A stretch of 8,518 bases of DNA from DASVWZ01 sp036392935 (GCA_036392935.1 DASVWZ010000273.1:1-8518), one strand, 5' to 3'; positions 1-7,391 are shown, counted from the stretch's first letter. Notes: a model not told the origin generated them from the sequence alone. Numbers and translations: made by a program.

Positions 1-2870
1 TTTCTCGCATTCACCGTGAATGTCAGATTGTAGCGGCGGTTCGTCGTTGCCCCACCCAGATTCGGCCCACCACCGGCGCCGGTCAATCCACGACCGCCAA
101 GCCCACCGGGGCCACCTGGGCCTCCACCGCGGCCTCCACCACCCCCACCCGGGCCACCTCCGCGTGGGATGTCGCTCGATCCCGCCCCTTTCCGCTCCGG
201 GCCAAAACCAAAAGTCCGGCTGAGGCGCAGGTTCAAAGTAAACTGAGTCGGGCCGGTCTCGGAGTTGATCGCGACAATCGGTCCGCCCTGGGCCAGCGTA
301 TTGAATGTGCCGTAGGGAGTGCAGTACGTATTTGGCCCGGTCGGAACCTTCCCCGCACAGGTCGTCGCCGAAACCACAGTCGGACGATCGTTGAAAATCG
401 AGTCGCCGTTCAAATCCTGCCCAACCGTAATATCAAACGGACTCCCCGAATTGAGCACCAGAAATGGGTTCAAGCGGAACCCTTTCGGAAGATACAAAGT
501 CCCCCCCAGCAAGAATCTCTGGCGAATATCAAAGGCGGCGCGGCCGTAGTCGGCCAGGGGATCGTATTGATTCGTCAAAAACCCGGGAGCGGCAGTCCCG
601 CTATTTCCGGCCGGTCCAGCCGTGTTCGCGGCCCCTCCGCCGTTGCCCACATTGCTATTCGCATAATTGAGCATGTAGAAACCAAACAGCGAGAGCTTGC
701 TGCCGTAATTTATCCGAAAGTTTGCGATCAGCTGGTTCTGGCGAAACACACCCTCGGACTCATACTGATAAATGTTCCCGGCGGCAATTCCAAACGGCCG
801 GATGCCGCTATTGGGGTCGTCCGGGTCGTAGGTCCCCGGATATGGGGCGTTGGTGTTCCGGATGAATAGCTGATGATCGCCGAGCGAATTCAGGTAGGTC
901 ACGGAGAGAGTTGCAAACTTCGTAACCTGCCTTTCGACGCTTACCGCGCTTTGAATTGTATACGGCGCTCGCAAACCCGGCGACAACTGGTAAATCGTAG
1001 GAAGCGCCGTCGCCCCCGCACTTCCGCCGGTCGGAAAATTCGGGTAACCGATCGGTTGAGCAATAATCGTCTGTGTTTGGGTAATGCCATTCAGGCGCTC
1101 GGCCTGCAGCACAAGATTGTATGGAAAGCGGTCGTAGAATATCCCGGAGCCAGCGCGCAGCACGGTTTTCGGCGCACTCTTCGATCCGAGTCCCCAGGCT
1201 ATTGAAACGCGTGGCGCGAAATCATGGTGGTCACCGATCTGGTTTTGGGTCTCGAATCGCAGGCCGTAGCTCAGAGTAATGTTCGACCGCATCTTCCAGG
1301 TGTCGTCCGCAAAAAGCCCGGCATCCACCAGGTTGGTTGACGATACGGGTTGACCGGTCACCACCGAGAACTGGCTTGGGCCACAAGTCAGCGTGGGTCC
1401 AGTGGGGCAAAGATCGAGCAACTGGTTCGTGTACGCCGTCAGCGACGAAAACGTCCACGTCTGGTTGAATCCAGTCACCGAAGTGTTCGTATCCGTCATG
1501 GCACGCAGCCGGCCGCCAAATTTGATCAAATGCTTGCCGTGAGCAATCGAGGTGTAGTTCTGTAGCTCGTAGTGATTTTCAGTGTCTGACGAATTGCCTT
1601 GCGTGTTGCCACCGTCAGTGAACGCTCCCAAAACGGAGATCGTTGGTGTAAAGTTCAGCACCGTCTGCGTGGTGTCATCGCGCAGATACTGAAAGCGCGT
1701 TTCGTTCACAATATTGGTGTTGATGACCTGCGTATCGCTGATCTGCAGAGTGTGCTCGGTACTGCTGGTGTTGTATGCCTGCGATTGCAGAGACTGCCCG
1801 CCCACGCCCTGATTGTTTTCGTTGTCCTGATAGTACTGATACCGGACGGTGAGAGTGTTGTTCGGTGTCAACTGAAAATCCAGACGCGGACTAAGGTTGG
1901 TTCGAGTTCTTGAATTCGAGAAGGCCTGGTTGAATGCGGTCGGCGTACAAGCACTCGGATTAGCCGGCCCGCAGGCGGGTGGAACGATCGTTGCCACAAC
2001 CACATTGGCGTCGTTGATATTACGGCGCTGTGCATCGAAGAAGAACGACGATTTTTTCGTGATCGGTCCACCCACGCTCCCGGTAAACAGCACCGAATAA
2101 TAGGGTGGTTCTTCGGTAACGAAAGGGTTGAGCGAGTTGAATGCTGAATCGTTGCCGTTAACCATCAACTGGCCATGGTATTGATCGGTGCCGGGTTTGG
2201 TGAAAATCTCGATACGTCCATAGCCCAGTTTGTCGTATTCCGCCGAGAAAGGGTCCTGATTGATGCGTATTTCCCGTATGGACGACTTTGGCGGCAACTG
2301 ACCTGCGGTAAATCCGTCGATGTAGATCTGCCCGCCATTCGGTCCGGCAGACGGTCCGGCGAGCGCTTCAAGCTCGGATTGCAGTTCGTCGGGATCATCG
2401 GAAAGCGCGTCGAGATCTTTGCCCTTGATGATCAGCGCGCTGGCATTTTCAGACGGATTAACGCTTACCACAGGTGCATCTTCTTCGACTCGCACCTTTT
2501 CTTCCTGCACCGCGATTTCAAGACCGATGTCGAGTTGCTGCACTTGCCCGGCAGCGATCGAAACCGCCTGCTCGGTGTCCACCGAGAAGCCCGTGGCAGA
2601 GATAGTTACGGTATACGAGCCCGGCGCGATCCCGTTGATTTCATAACGTCCTTGATCGTCGCTAATCACCGTAACCGGCTTGCCACTTGCAGACTGAGCC
2701 GTAATGGTTGCCTTAGGCACAACCGCTTTAGAGGGATCCGTGATCTTGCCGCGAATCGTTCCCGTCGATTGAGATACCGCCAGGTGGGTACAAACCAAAA
2801 GAAACGCGAGTAATCTCAACCGCAAGCAAAGCGGCGAGCGAATTCTGCAGCCGGCTGCAAGCTTCCTCAC
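1..2870 (-). CDS. Oar-like TonB-dependent outer-membrane receptor with N-terminal carboxypeptidase-regulatory domain (3' end outside window)
   Basis: An uninterrupted minus-strand frame runs from a GTG at 2870-2868 to the left edge (956 complete codons, no stop). Residues about 1-34 form a signal peptide with a basic start and a hydrophobic core (LLAFLLVCTHLAVSQ). Residues about 36-120 are a carboxypeptidase-regulatory-like fold (TGTIRGKITD, then DDQGRYEINGIAPGSYTVTI). Residues about 140-235 resemble a receptor plug (GGQIYIDGF, SIREIRINQDPFSAEY, GRIEIFTKPGT). The rest is barrel-like and rich in Asn, Gln and aromatic residues (NLVDAGLFADDTWKM, LSYGLRFETQNQIG, LRAGSGIFYDRFPYN). Residues about 901-943 are almost pure Gly/Pro before the barrel resumes. 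Members of this group are usually about 1000-1200 residues, so only a short C-terminal part should be missing. The expected role is TonB-driven uptake of a large or complex substrate across the outer membrane; the substrate cannot be read from sequence. In-frame TTG codons near residues 16 and 18 are weaker alternative starts. The frame overlaps the DUF5666 stop by one base, so the two are coupled. Confidence 0.93.
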   Translation of the reverse strand, partial: MRKLAAGCRIRSPLCLRLRLLAFLLVCTHLAVSQSTGTIRGKITDPSKAVVPKATITAQSASGKPVTVISDDQGRYEINGIAPGSYTVTISATGFSVDTEQAVSIAAGQVQQLDIGLEIAVQEEKVRVEEDAPVVSVNPSENASALIIKGKDLDALSDDPDELQSELEALAGPSAGPNGGQIYIDGFTAGQLPPKSSIREIRINQDPFSAEYDKLGYGRIEIFTKPGTDQYHGQLMVNGNDSAFNSLNPFVTEEPPYYSVLFTGSVGGPITKKSSFFFDAQRRNINDANVVVATIVPPACGPANPSACTPTAFNQAFSNSRTRTNLSPRLDFQLTPNNTLTVRYQYYQDNENNQGVGGQSLQSQAYNTSSTEHTLQISDTQVINTNIVNETRFQYLRDDTTQTVLNFTPTISVLGAFTDGGNTQGNSSDTENHYELQNYTSIAHGKHLIKFGGRLRAMTDTNTSVTGFNQTWTFSSLTAYTNQLLDLCPTGPTLTCGPSQFSVVTGQPVSSTNLVDAGLFADDTWKMRSNITLSYGLRFETQNQIGDHHDFAPRVSIAWGLGSKSAPKTVLRAGSGIFYDRFPYNLVLQAERLNGITQTQTIIAQPIGYPNFPTGGSAGATALPTIYQLSPGLRAPYTIQSAVSVERQVTKFATLSVTYLNSLGDHQLFIRNTNAPYPGTYDPDDPNSGIRPFGIAAGNIYQYESEGVFRQNQLIANFRINYGSKLSLFGFYMLNYANSNVGNGGGAANTAGPAGNSGTAAPGFLTNQYDPLADYGRAAFDIRQRFLLGGTLYLPKGFRLNPFLVLNSGSPFDITVGQDLNGDSIFNDRPTVVSATTCAGKVPTGPNTYCTPYGTFNTLAQGGPIVAINSETGPTQFTLNLRLSRTFGFGPERKGAGSSDIPRGGGPGGGGGGRGGGPGGPGGLGGRGLTGAGGGPNLGGATTNRRYNLTFTVNAR

Positions 2871-4102
2871 TACGGGTTCGCTCCTCCGCCTTCGCCGCCG
2901 GCGCCTCCCAGATTCCACGGAGAAAGCAGCATGGCTGCGCGACCGCCGTCGGGCGAAGCGGAAAGAATCGGTTCGACGCCGGTTAGTAGCGTGATCGCTT
3001 TTGGAGGTTCGCTAGGGGTTCCCTCCGTGCTCACAATCATGACCGCATCACCTTTTTGCAAGTCAGCCAGCGTTACCGTGGGCAGACGTGTCAGCATCTG
3101 CTGAAAATCGCCCTGGCCACCTGGCCGACCCGCGGCATCGCCGTTAGGTGGCCCTCCGGCAGGTTTACTCATCCCACCGGGCGCTCCGCCCCCCGGTCCT
3201 CCGGGACCGGCAGCGCTGTCTGGCGTGCCCCCCTTCAATCGCATGGCAATGCGTTGCGCGACCATCTGTGGCAGCTTCCGCAGTTGCGAATCGGAAGAAG
3301 TTGTCAATGTCAGCGGTTTTTTTGTCGCCAGATCATTCACCGTAATCGTGCTCTTCGCGGGGTCGGTTGAAATCACGGTTCCAGCGACATTTCGAAACGT
3401 GCCGAAGACAACCTCCTGCGCCGCCAGCTCGGTCTTGTCCGCATTCATTGTCCCGCGTGCGCGTAGCTGATCGCCCACCTTGACGTCAGCCAGGGCGGCG
3501 GGCTTGGCATCGTCAAACCTGATCGAGTCTGGGGCATAGCGGCGGGAAATGGTGTCTTTGGAAACATCGACCTTCACCGTCTTATTTCCGCCAAATCCGG
3601 CAATCGAAATCGTGACGAACTGTGCATTTGGATCAAGTGCGCTCACCAGACCGCCGATTCCGTGGGCCTTCCAGTCTTCGCGTTCCTGGTCCTGCTTGGC
3701 CGAAACATCGGCAGCCTTCATTACGATTACCGTCGCAGCCAACACAGATTTGCCATCTGCCGACGAACTTCCGCGCGCCAGTACGCGGTCCCCTGGTTGA
3801 ATATCCTGCACCTGCGCAGCGGTCGCGGATTTCAAGTCCTTTTGTCCCGGCTCAGTTCGCAACAAACGGGACGAATTGTTCAGTTGCACGTTCACGTCAT
3901 TACCCGCGTCCGTAATCACCGTGAGTACGTTGCCGGAAATCGATTTCACCTTTCCCACTACCCTTGCTACTGCGGTTGCGGCGCCGGCTTGCGAATCTTG
4001 CACCGGATTGAGCAGACCATGGACTGTCCCCACACATAGGAGCGCGGCAAACGCGCAAACTATCGTGATTACCACCTGGCGCATCATGAACTGTGCTCTC
4101 AT
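2870..4102 (-). CDS. Exported DUF5666 repeat protein with a Gly/Pro-rich insertion
   Basis: This 410-residue protein starts with a signal peptide (about 1-29, core VVITIVCAFAALLCVG); no good lipobox is visible, so it is probably periplasmic. Three OB-like DUF5666 units follow. Unit one is about 46-128 (VVGKVKSISGNVLTVIT, then PGDRVLARG). Unit two is about 147-234 (GGLVSALDPNAQFVTI, then VGDQLRARGTMNADKTEL). Unit three is about 236-375 (VAGTVISTDPAKSTITVND, then LQKGDAVMIVSTEG). The third unit is split by about 60 residues holding a helical piece (PQMVAQRIAMRLKGG) and a Gly/Pro-rich stretch at about 291-333. The C-terminus is also Gly-rich (NLGGAGGEGGGANP). DUF5666 units are known from exported bacterial proteins of unknown function. 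The start is chosen because AGGG precedes ATG at 4102 by six bases; a second ATG pair lies at residues 6-7. The gene follows the M56 peptidase after 152 bp and is coupled to the receptor. I saw no convincing promoter in that gap. Function is unassigned; a periplasmic accessory to the receptor is an inference. Confidence 0.9.
   Translation of the reverse strand: MRAQFMMRQVVITIVCAFAALLCVGTVHGLLNPVQDSQAGAATAVARVVGKVKSISGNVLTVITDAGNDVNVQLNNSSRLLRTEPGQKDLKSATAAQVQDIQPGDRVLARGSSSADGKSVLAATVIVMKAADVSAKQDQEREDWKAHGIGGLVSALDPNAQFVTISIAGFGGNKTVKVDVSKDTISRRYAPDSIRFDDAKPAALADVKVGDQLRARGTMNADKTELAAQEVVFGTFRNVAGTVISTDPAKSTITVNDLATKKPLTLTTSSDSQLRKLPQMVAQRIAMRLKGGTPDSAAGPGGPGGGAPGGMSKPAGGPPNGDAAGRPGGQGDFQQMLTRLPTVTLADLQKGDAVMIVSTEGTPSEPPKAITLLTGVEPILSASPDGGRAAMLLSPWNLGGAGGEGGGANP
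2881..2887 (-). promoter_or_regulatory. Ribosome binding site for the TonB-dependent receptor, inside the upstream gene
   Basis: A GGAGGAG on the minus strand lies ten bases before the GTG at 2870, inside the last codons of the DUF5666 gene. The upstream stop (TAG, 2872-2870) and the GTG share one G. This decides for GTG over the TTG codons 45-51 bases further in, which have no comparable purine-rich box. Confidence 0.7.
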
Positions 4103-4254
4103 TCGCTACCCTGTTCGATTCCACCTTTAGCCCAGCTTAACCGAGGAGGCGGTCGTCTCCAATTCGCTAAGATTGTTCCCCTGATTAGATTCCAGCACAA
4201 AGCGAGGACGGTCTGAGTAAAGAAAGGTCAACTGCGTGTAAATGTTGATTAAAT

Positions 4255-5199
4255 TCAGCGGACCAGCCACTCGGTGAGCTGGTGCATGCCGCCAAGAAGA
4301 GAGTTGTAAGTGCTGACCAAGCCGAGAACAAAAACTCCCAGAAACGAAAAGGCCGCCGCGTAGGCCCGGACCGACGCCGGGCTCTTCTTGCCACTCCACG
4401 CAAATAGGCGGTGAATTCGCATGGCTAGCGCGGTCGAACTGTGCAGTAAAGCGGTCGTGAATTCCACTTTCGTGCTGACCGCTCCAAGGCGCGAAATCTT
4501 AATCAACGCTGATGCCAAATCCAAAGCCTCGTCGATGTCAGTAACTGCCGCATCGTCGGCGGCCAATTCTGTTTGCTCCGACCATGCGGCCTCCAAGGCG
4601 GCGGTGCCTGGAAACATAGCCAGGCGGAAGATCAGCTTCTTGAGATTATCGTAGCGACGCACATGCGCCATCTCATGACGCAGCGCAGTGCGGAGCTCCG
4701 CCGCCGTGAGCGCTGACGCAGCCTCGTCCGATACGATCACCTTTGGCGCGCAAACTCCTGCAACAGTAAGGGTCGGAGAACGGCGATGCGACCGAAAGAC
4801 CGGTACACCTTCTCCGCTGTCGAGGCGTGTCGAATCTCGCAACCATTGCTCGATCGCCCTCGATGTTCTTCGCTGGGCTTGTGCCGCGCTCCACAATCCC
4901 CAGACTGCGAAGGCAACAAACACAATTGCCAATACGACCGGTGCATGGCCTACGGCCTCATCCGTCGACCGTGGTTCCAGCAATAGAAATGAAGGCAGAG
5001 CCAATCCCAGTGAAATCGCAAGCCCGCTAATAAGAGGAAAAACCCGCAAAAGGAAAAGCAAATCGGCCTTGCCCCGCGACGTCGATGGCTGAAAAACACG
5101 CAAAGTGATCCGCCAGCTCGCACCAACAACCATCGAGACCAGCCCATAGGTCAGTACAAACACTGCCAATGAGATACCCATGCATCGCGCTGCAAACAT
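4255..5199 (-). CDS. M56-family (BlaR1/MecR1-like) membrane metallopeptidase without sensor domain
   Basis: This is a 314-residue integral membrane protein with three hydrophobic segments in its first third (about 8-27, 48-74, 87-105) and one near the end (about 281-301). Between them is a cytoplasmic zinc-peptidase domain: PVFRSHRRSPTLTVAGVCAP leads to LRHEMAHVRRYDN (HExxH at about 175-179), and EQTELAADDAAV supplies the likely third ligand Glu at about 211. These are hallmarks of M56, the antirepressor class that inactivates BlaI/MecI by proteolysis on a signal. The protein ends soon after the last membrane segment, so it lacks the C-terminal penicillin-binding sensor of BlaR1; the signal must come through the membrane part or a partner. 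The ATG at 5199 overlaps the repressor stop by one base, and GGAG at 5211-5208 lies eight bases before it. A TTG one codon earlier is a possible but less likely start. It is unlikely to be a beta-lactam sensor. Confidence 0.93.
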   Translation of the reverse strand: MFAARCMGISLAVFVLTYGLVSMVVGASWRITLRVFQPSTSRGKADLLFLLRVFPLISGLAISLGLALPSFLLLEPRSTDEAVGHAPVVLAIVFVAFAVWGLWSAAQAQRRTSRAIEQWLRDSTRLDSGEGVPVFRSHRRSPTLTVAGVCAPKVIVSDEAASALTAAELRTALRHEMAHVRRYDNLKKLIFRLAMFPGTAALEAAWSEQTELAADDAAVTDIDEALDLASALIKISRLGAVSTKVEFTTALLHSSTALAMRIHRLFAWSGKKSPASVRAYAAAFSFLGVFVLGLVSTYNSLLGGMHQLTEWLVR

Positions 5200-5636
5200 C
5201 AACGATTCTCCGCTGAAGCTTTCATCAGGCGCAGTTGTTCGCGCTTATGATCGAGCGCCTTCTGAAGATCGTCCAATAGGCGAACATCGTGTTCCGTAAC
5301 CGCTTCTACTAGATACGACAACGGCAGCGATGGTGCTGCACCCGAGTTAAGCAGTTGATGGATGGTCTCGGCGGCTGCCGCGCGTTCCAATTCTTCCCTG
5401 CTGCAGTGCGGAGCATAGCGATAGGCTCTACCCTCCGGTACCCGCTCCAGAAGCCGCTTCTTGTATAGACGATCAAGCGTGGTCATGACCGTCGTATACG
5501 CCAGCGAAACTCCGTCTTCCTCCAGAAGTTCGCGCACCGTCCCGCTGCCTCGCACCCACAGAGCCTCCATTAATTGTTGTTCCAGAGGCCCGATATAAAT
5601 CGCGGAAGAACTTAAAAAACGTAAAAGTCTATTCAT
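5199..5636 (-). CDS. BlaI/MecI/CopY-family transcriptional repressor
   Basis: This 145-residue protein is of normal length for the family. A winged-helix DNA-binding domain covers about residues 17-78: LGPLEQ-type helix 1 (here IGPLEQQLMEALW), a second helix (SGTVRELLEE), the recognition helix (AYTTVMTTLDRLYKKRLLER, about 46-65) and the wing (EGRAYRYAP, about 68-76). A helical dimerisation tail follows (LERAAAAETIHQLL, and the last ~35 residues). Such repressors bind operator dyads as dimers and are released when a partner M56 peptidase cuts the tail region; that peptidase is encoded immediately downstream with a one-base overlap. I chose the ATG at 5636 because homologues begin about 15-20 residues before the LExxxMEALW motif. 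Purines (GGGAG) abut this ATG with no spacer, which is unusual; an in-frame ATG at 5681 would add 15 residues of atypical, Arg-rich sequence. The natural target could be its own promoter in 5637-5885, the downstream envelope genes, or both. Confidence 0.95.
   Translation of the reverse strand: MNRLLRFLSSSAIYIGPLEQQLMEALWVRGSGTVRELLEEDGVSLAYTTVMTTLDRLYKKRLLERVPEGRAYRYAPHCSREELERAAAAETIHQLLNSGAAPSLPLSYLVEAVTEHDVRLLDDLQKALDHKREQLRLMKASAENR
5208..5211 (-). promoter_or_regulatory. Ribosome binding site for the M56 peptidase
   Basis: GGAG on the minus strand, within the last codons of the repressor gene, is eight bases from the ATG at 5199. It favours that ATG over the adjacent TTG and supports translational coupling. 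Confidence 0.6.
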
Positions 5637-5885
5637 CTCCCACTCTCTTGATCGGCGGTGGACCCGACCTGTACAGCGCATAAATTAGCTGGAATTCCAT
5701 AAGAAAACAAGGCAATAATCCACGCGGTAGCCAAAATTATTGCACAACTGTTTCTCCGCGAGCGGGTTAAGTGCTTATTTAAGCAGGTGTTGAGGTGGGC
5801 AATGGATTCGCAGCTAATTCCGGCATCCAACTCTGGTATTCTGGTAATCATCAAACCGTAAAAAAAGCTGGTTGGAGATAAACAA
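5637..5885. promoter_or_regulatory. Divergent promoter region between the BlaI-type repressor and the outer-membrane protein gene
   Basis: These 249 bases separate divergently transcribed genes and must hold both promoters. On the plus strand an extended -10-like TGGTATTCT lies at 5834-5842, about 44 bases before the TTG start, without a good -35 box; GGAG at 5874-5877 is the ribosome binding site. On the minus-strand side an 8-base palindrome CTGTACAG lies at 5669-5676, about 33 bases before the repressor ATG, in a plausible operator position. It is not the TACA-N-TGTA arrangement of the known BlaI/MecI operators, so assignment as an operator is weak. Confidence 0.4.
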
Positions 5886-6473
5886 TTGAAAAAGCTAACT
5901 TTGGCGAGCGTAGTATTTGCCTTGTTTTTTTTGGGGACGGCCGCGCACGCGCAACAAATTGACCTAGGATTCGGATGGGGCACGCTGCTTTCCTCCGGGC
6001 CGAATACCTCGAACGGCCTTTATTATCCGTCGCTTAGAGGCGGTGGGTATCCCGGGATCGGGGCGGATTTTTTGTTGAAGCGTAATTTCGGTGTTGAAGG
6101 CGATATCTTCTGGAGAGCCCACCAGAACGACTACGCAGGGAACCAGCCCTATCGGCCTATCTTGTGGAGTATCAATGGGATATGGACGCCGCGTATCAGC
6201 AAGAATGTGGTCGGCGAGGTCATCGGCGGAATCGGCGGCGAGGATCTGCGTTTTTACGGAATTGTGAACTGCACCTACTTCGTGGGATGCACTAACTACA
6301 GCAGCAGCAATCACTTCCTGGGGGATTTCGGTGGGGGCGTACGGGTCTATGTATGGCATCACGTGTTTATTCGCCCGGAGGGTAGGCTTTACCTGATCAA
6401 TAACAACCACGAATTCAGTTCCGGCACGGTGTTCCGAGTGGGCGGGACGCTCGGTTACAGCTTCGGGAAGTAA
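5886..6473 (+). CDS. Small outer-membrane beta-barrel protein
   Basis: The 195-residue product has a textbook signal peptide (KKLTLASVVFALFFLGTAAHA, cut before QQIDLG at about residue 23). The mature part alternates hydrophobic and polar residues with many Gly, Tyr and Trp, as in eight-stranded barrels: GIGADFLLKRNFGVEGDIFW, ILWSINGIWTPRI, HFLGDFGGGVRVYVWHHVFI, RPEGRLYLINNN and a closing strand FRVGGTLGYSFGK. The RPE-R-Y pattern and GYSFG end resemble outer-membrane barrel proteins I associate with Acidobacteriota. Two cysteines at about 129 and 135 (NCTYFVGC) lie in a likely surface loop and could form a disulfide. The start codon is TTG, eight bases after GGAG; no ATG fits the signal peptide. 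It is a single-gene unit, divergent from the repressor and closed by a terminator at 6495-6524. Its function (adhesion, pore, structural) cannot be told. Confidence 0.92.
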   Translation: MKKLTLASVVFALFFLGTAAHAQQIDLGFGWGTLLSSGPNTSNGLYYPSLRGGGYPGIGADFLLKRNFGVEGDIFWRAHQNDYAGNQPYRPILWSINGIWTPRISKNVVGEVIGGIGGEDLRFYGIVNCTYFVGCTNYSSSNHFLGDFGGGVRVYVWHHVFIRPEGRLYLINNNHEFSSGTVFRVGGTLGYSFGK

Positions 6474-6494
6474 GTAAGGACGGTCAAAGCGTAG

Positions 6495-6524
6495 AAAAGG
6501 CGGCCTCGCAGAGGCCACCTTTTT
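6495..6524 (+). terminator. Intrinsic terminator after the outer-membrane protein gene
   Basis: Twenty-one bases after the stop codon, GGCCTC pairs with GAGGCC across a GCA loop. The stem extends through one C/A mismatch to AAAGG opposite CCTTT and ends in a T run, a typical rho-independent terminator. The flanking A and T runs could also let it work on the other strand. Confidence 0.85.
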
Positions 6525-6525
6525 A

Positions 6526-6949
6526 TGTCAGGTGCAATCTCTATGACATTGATTATGCGATGTTTAGCCGCTTCGATCGAATGAGTTGAGGGCGGTGGCG
6601 TGGATTGACGGTGTACCCTCTGTTGCGGCGGACCTCCGGCTGTCCGCCAGGTTTCGCCCGACCCATGCGGAGCGCGCCAGGCCCGCGTAAAAGCCCTTAT
6701 CGCTCGCAAAGCCGAGATACCGGCCGGTCTGACTATTGACAACGGATCGGCGAAAAAGCAATGCTTGAAAAGAGCCTGAGGGGACACGCGCGCCAAAAAT
6801 CAGGATTGGTATTTATTAAGTGGTTATCAATGCTCGTCGAGAATGTTCAGTGATCGGTAACTGTTTCAGAATGCCGGGTTCACTCTGATTGCGTGCCAGG
6901 TTTAGTCGCACCATCCGGCTGGCGAAGCCAGGCCACCGATGGCCGAGTT
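6526..6949. other. Intergenic stretch without a convincing gene
   Basis: I find no believable coding frame here. Minus-strand frames of 65-113 codons exist at 6564-6761 and 6455-6796, but one runs through the terminator, neither has a clear ribosome binding site, and their composition (Arg, Ser, Pro-rich, no domain) looks like chance. A perfect 5-bp stem with a GAA loop (CTGGCGAAGCCAG, 6918-6930) lies close to the outer edge of the left repeat arm. The region may hold decayed mobile DNA, but no recognisable transposase or integrase residue pattern is left. Confidence 0.5.
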
Positions 6950-7103
6950 CTGGCCGGAGATTTCCTTCGTGATCGCGTGGCCTGAGTCGTAGCGCGAAAG
7001 CCGGCCTACATGGGTTCGTTGTTCCCGCCCTTGCAAAAAACGCAAGGAGCGGGGCACCCACAGTAGTCGTGCTGCGACAGCTCGAAGGCCGGGCCACCCG
7101 TCC
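6950..7103 (-). repeat. Left arm of a ~155-bp inverted repeat
   Basis: This arm is the reverse complement of 8351-8506. The outer block (6950-7065) matches 8390-8506 with about four substitutions and one single-base gap. A spacer of about 20 bases is diverged. The inner block (7085-7103) matches 8351-8369 exactly. The 41-bp core (7021-7061) is identical in both arms and folds into a hairpin: an 11-pair GC-rich stem with one bulged base and a T-run loop. The copy is listed on the minus strand because its core reads GTGGGTGCCCCG on that strand. It encodes no protein of its own. Confidence 0.9.
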
Positions 7104-7391
7104 CGGCGCACCCACAGTGATGATGGCGCCGGGCAACTCAGAGGAAGGGCCACCAGCCGAGTATCAGCGAGTAACGGATCTGTTTTAACGCGCAATCGCT
7201 CTGGCAGGTACGTTGCACGGGCATCGCTAAGACCTAAAGCAGGTGCGAGAAAAATGCTACACAATAGACCAGCAGAGATAGATGTGCCAAGAAATGCAGA
7301 ACTGGTTGGCCCAACCAGAAGAATATCGAACCCTTGAAAGACCAAGGGAGCTCCGTGCGCCGTACCTTATCGTTTAGCCCATTGAGATGAT
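7104..7391. other. Spacer between left repeat arm and secreted-protein gene, with an inverted repeat and an orphan frame
   Basis: A perfect 8-base inverted repeat (CCCGGCGC at 7102-7109, GCGCCGGG at 7126-7133) with a 16-base loop abuts the repeat arm. Its loop again contains ACCCACAGT, a fragment of the repeat core. On the minus strand a frame opens at a TTG at 7345, five bases after GGAG. It encodes about 75 residues with a hydrophobic start (SAFLGTSISAGLLCSIFLAP) before running into the repeat arm, where it continues as repeat-derived sequence to a stop at 6902. It could be the head of a gene cut off by the repeat, or chance; no family is recognised. Confidence 0.4.

Noticed and set aside
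2175..2813. A 212-codon plus-strand open frame
   Set aside because: It lies wholly antisense to the receptor gene, whose minus-strand translation gives clear regulatory-like and plug domains over the same bases. The plus-strand product is Arg-rich and without a domain.
4150..4190. Possible ECF-type promoter (GGAAC, then GACG about 17 bases on) upstream of the DUF5666 gene on the minus strand
   Set aside because: The match is short and the -10 side imperfect; such matches are expected by chance, and there is no ECF sigma gene nearby.
4255..5199. Beta-lactam resistance sensor BlaR1/MecR1
   Set aside because: The protein ends after its fourth membrane segment and has no penicillin-binding sensor domain, and no beta-lactamase gene is present.
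5669..5676. CTGTACAG palindrome as BlaI operator
   Set aside because: The position fits, but the sequence does not follow the known TACA-N-TGTA dyad and no second copy was found near the other promoters, so it is mentioned only inside the promoter-region entry.
5964..6518. Minus-strand 184-codon frame opposite the outer-membrane protein
   Set aside because: The plus strand encodes a signal peptide and barrel strands over the same bases and is followed by a plus-strand terminator; the opposite frame has neither.
6816..7136. Minus-strand 106-codon frame across the left repeat arm
   Set aside because: Most of it is translation of the repeat (AFALRLRPRDHEGNLRPELG and similar), with no ribosome binding site and no fold-like pattern. 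It is a repeat-derived spurious frame.
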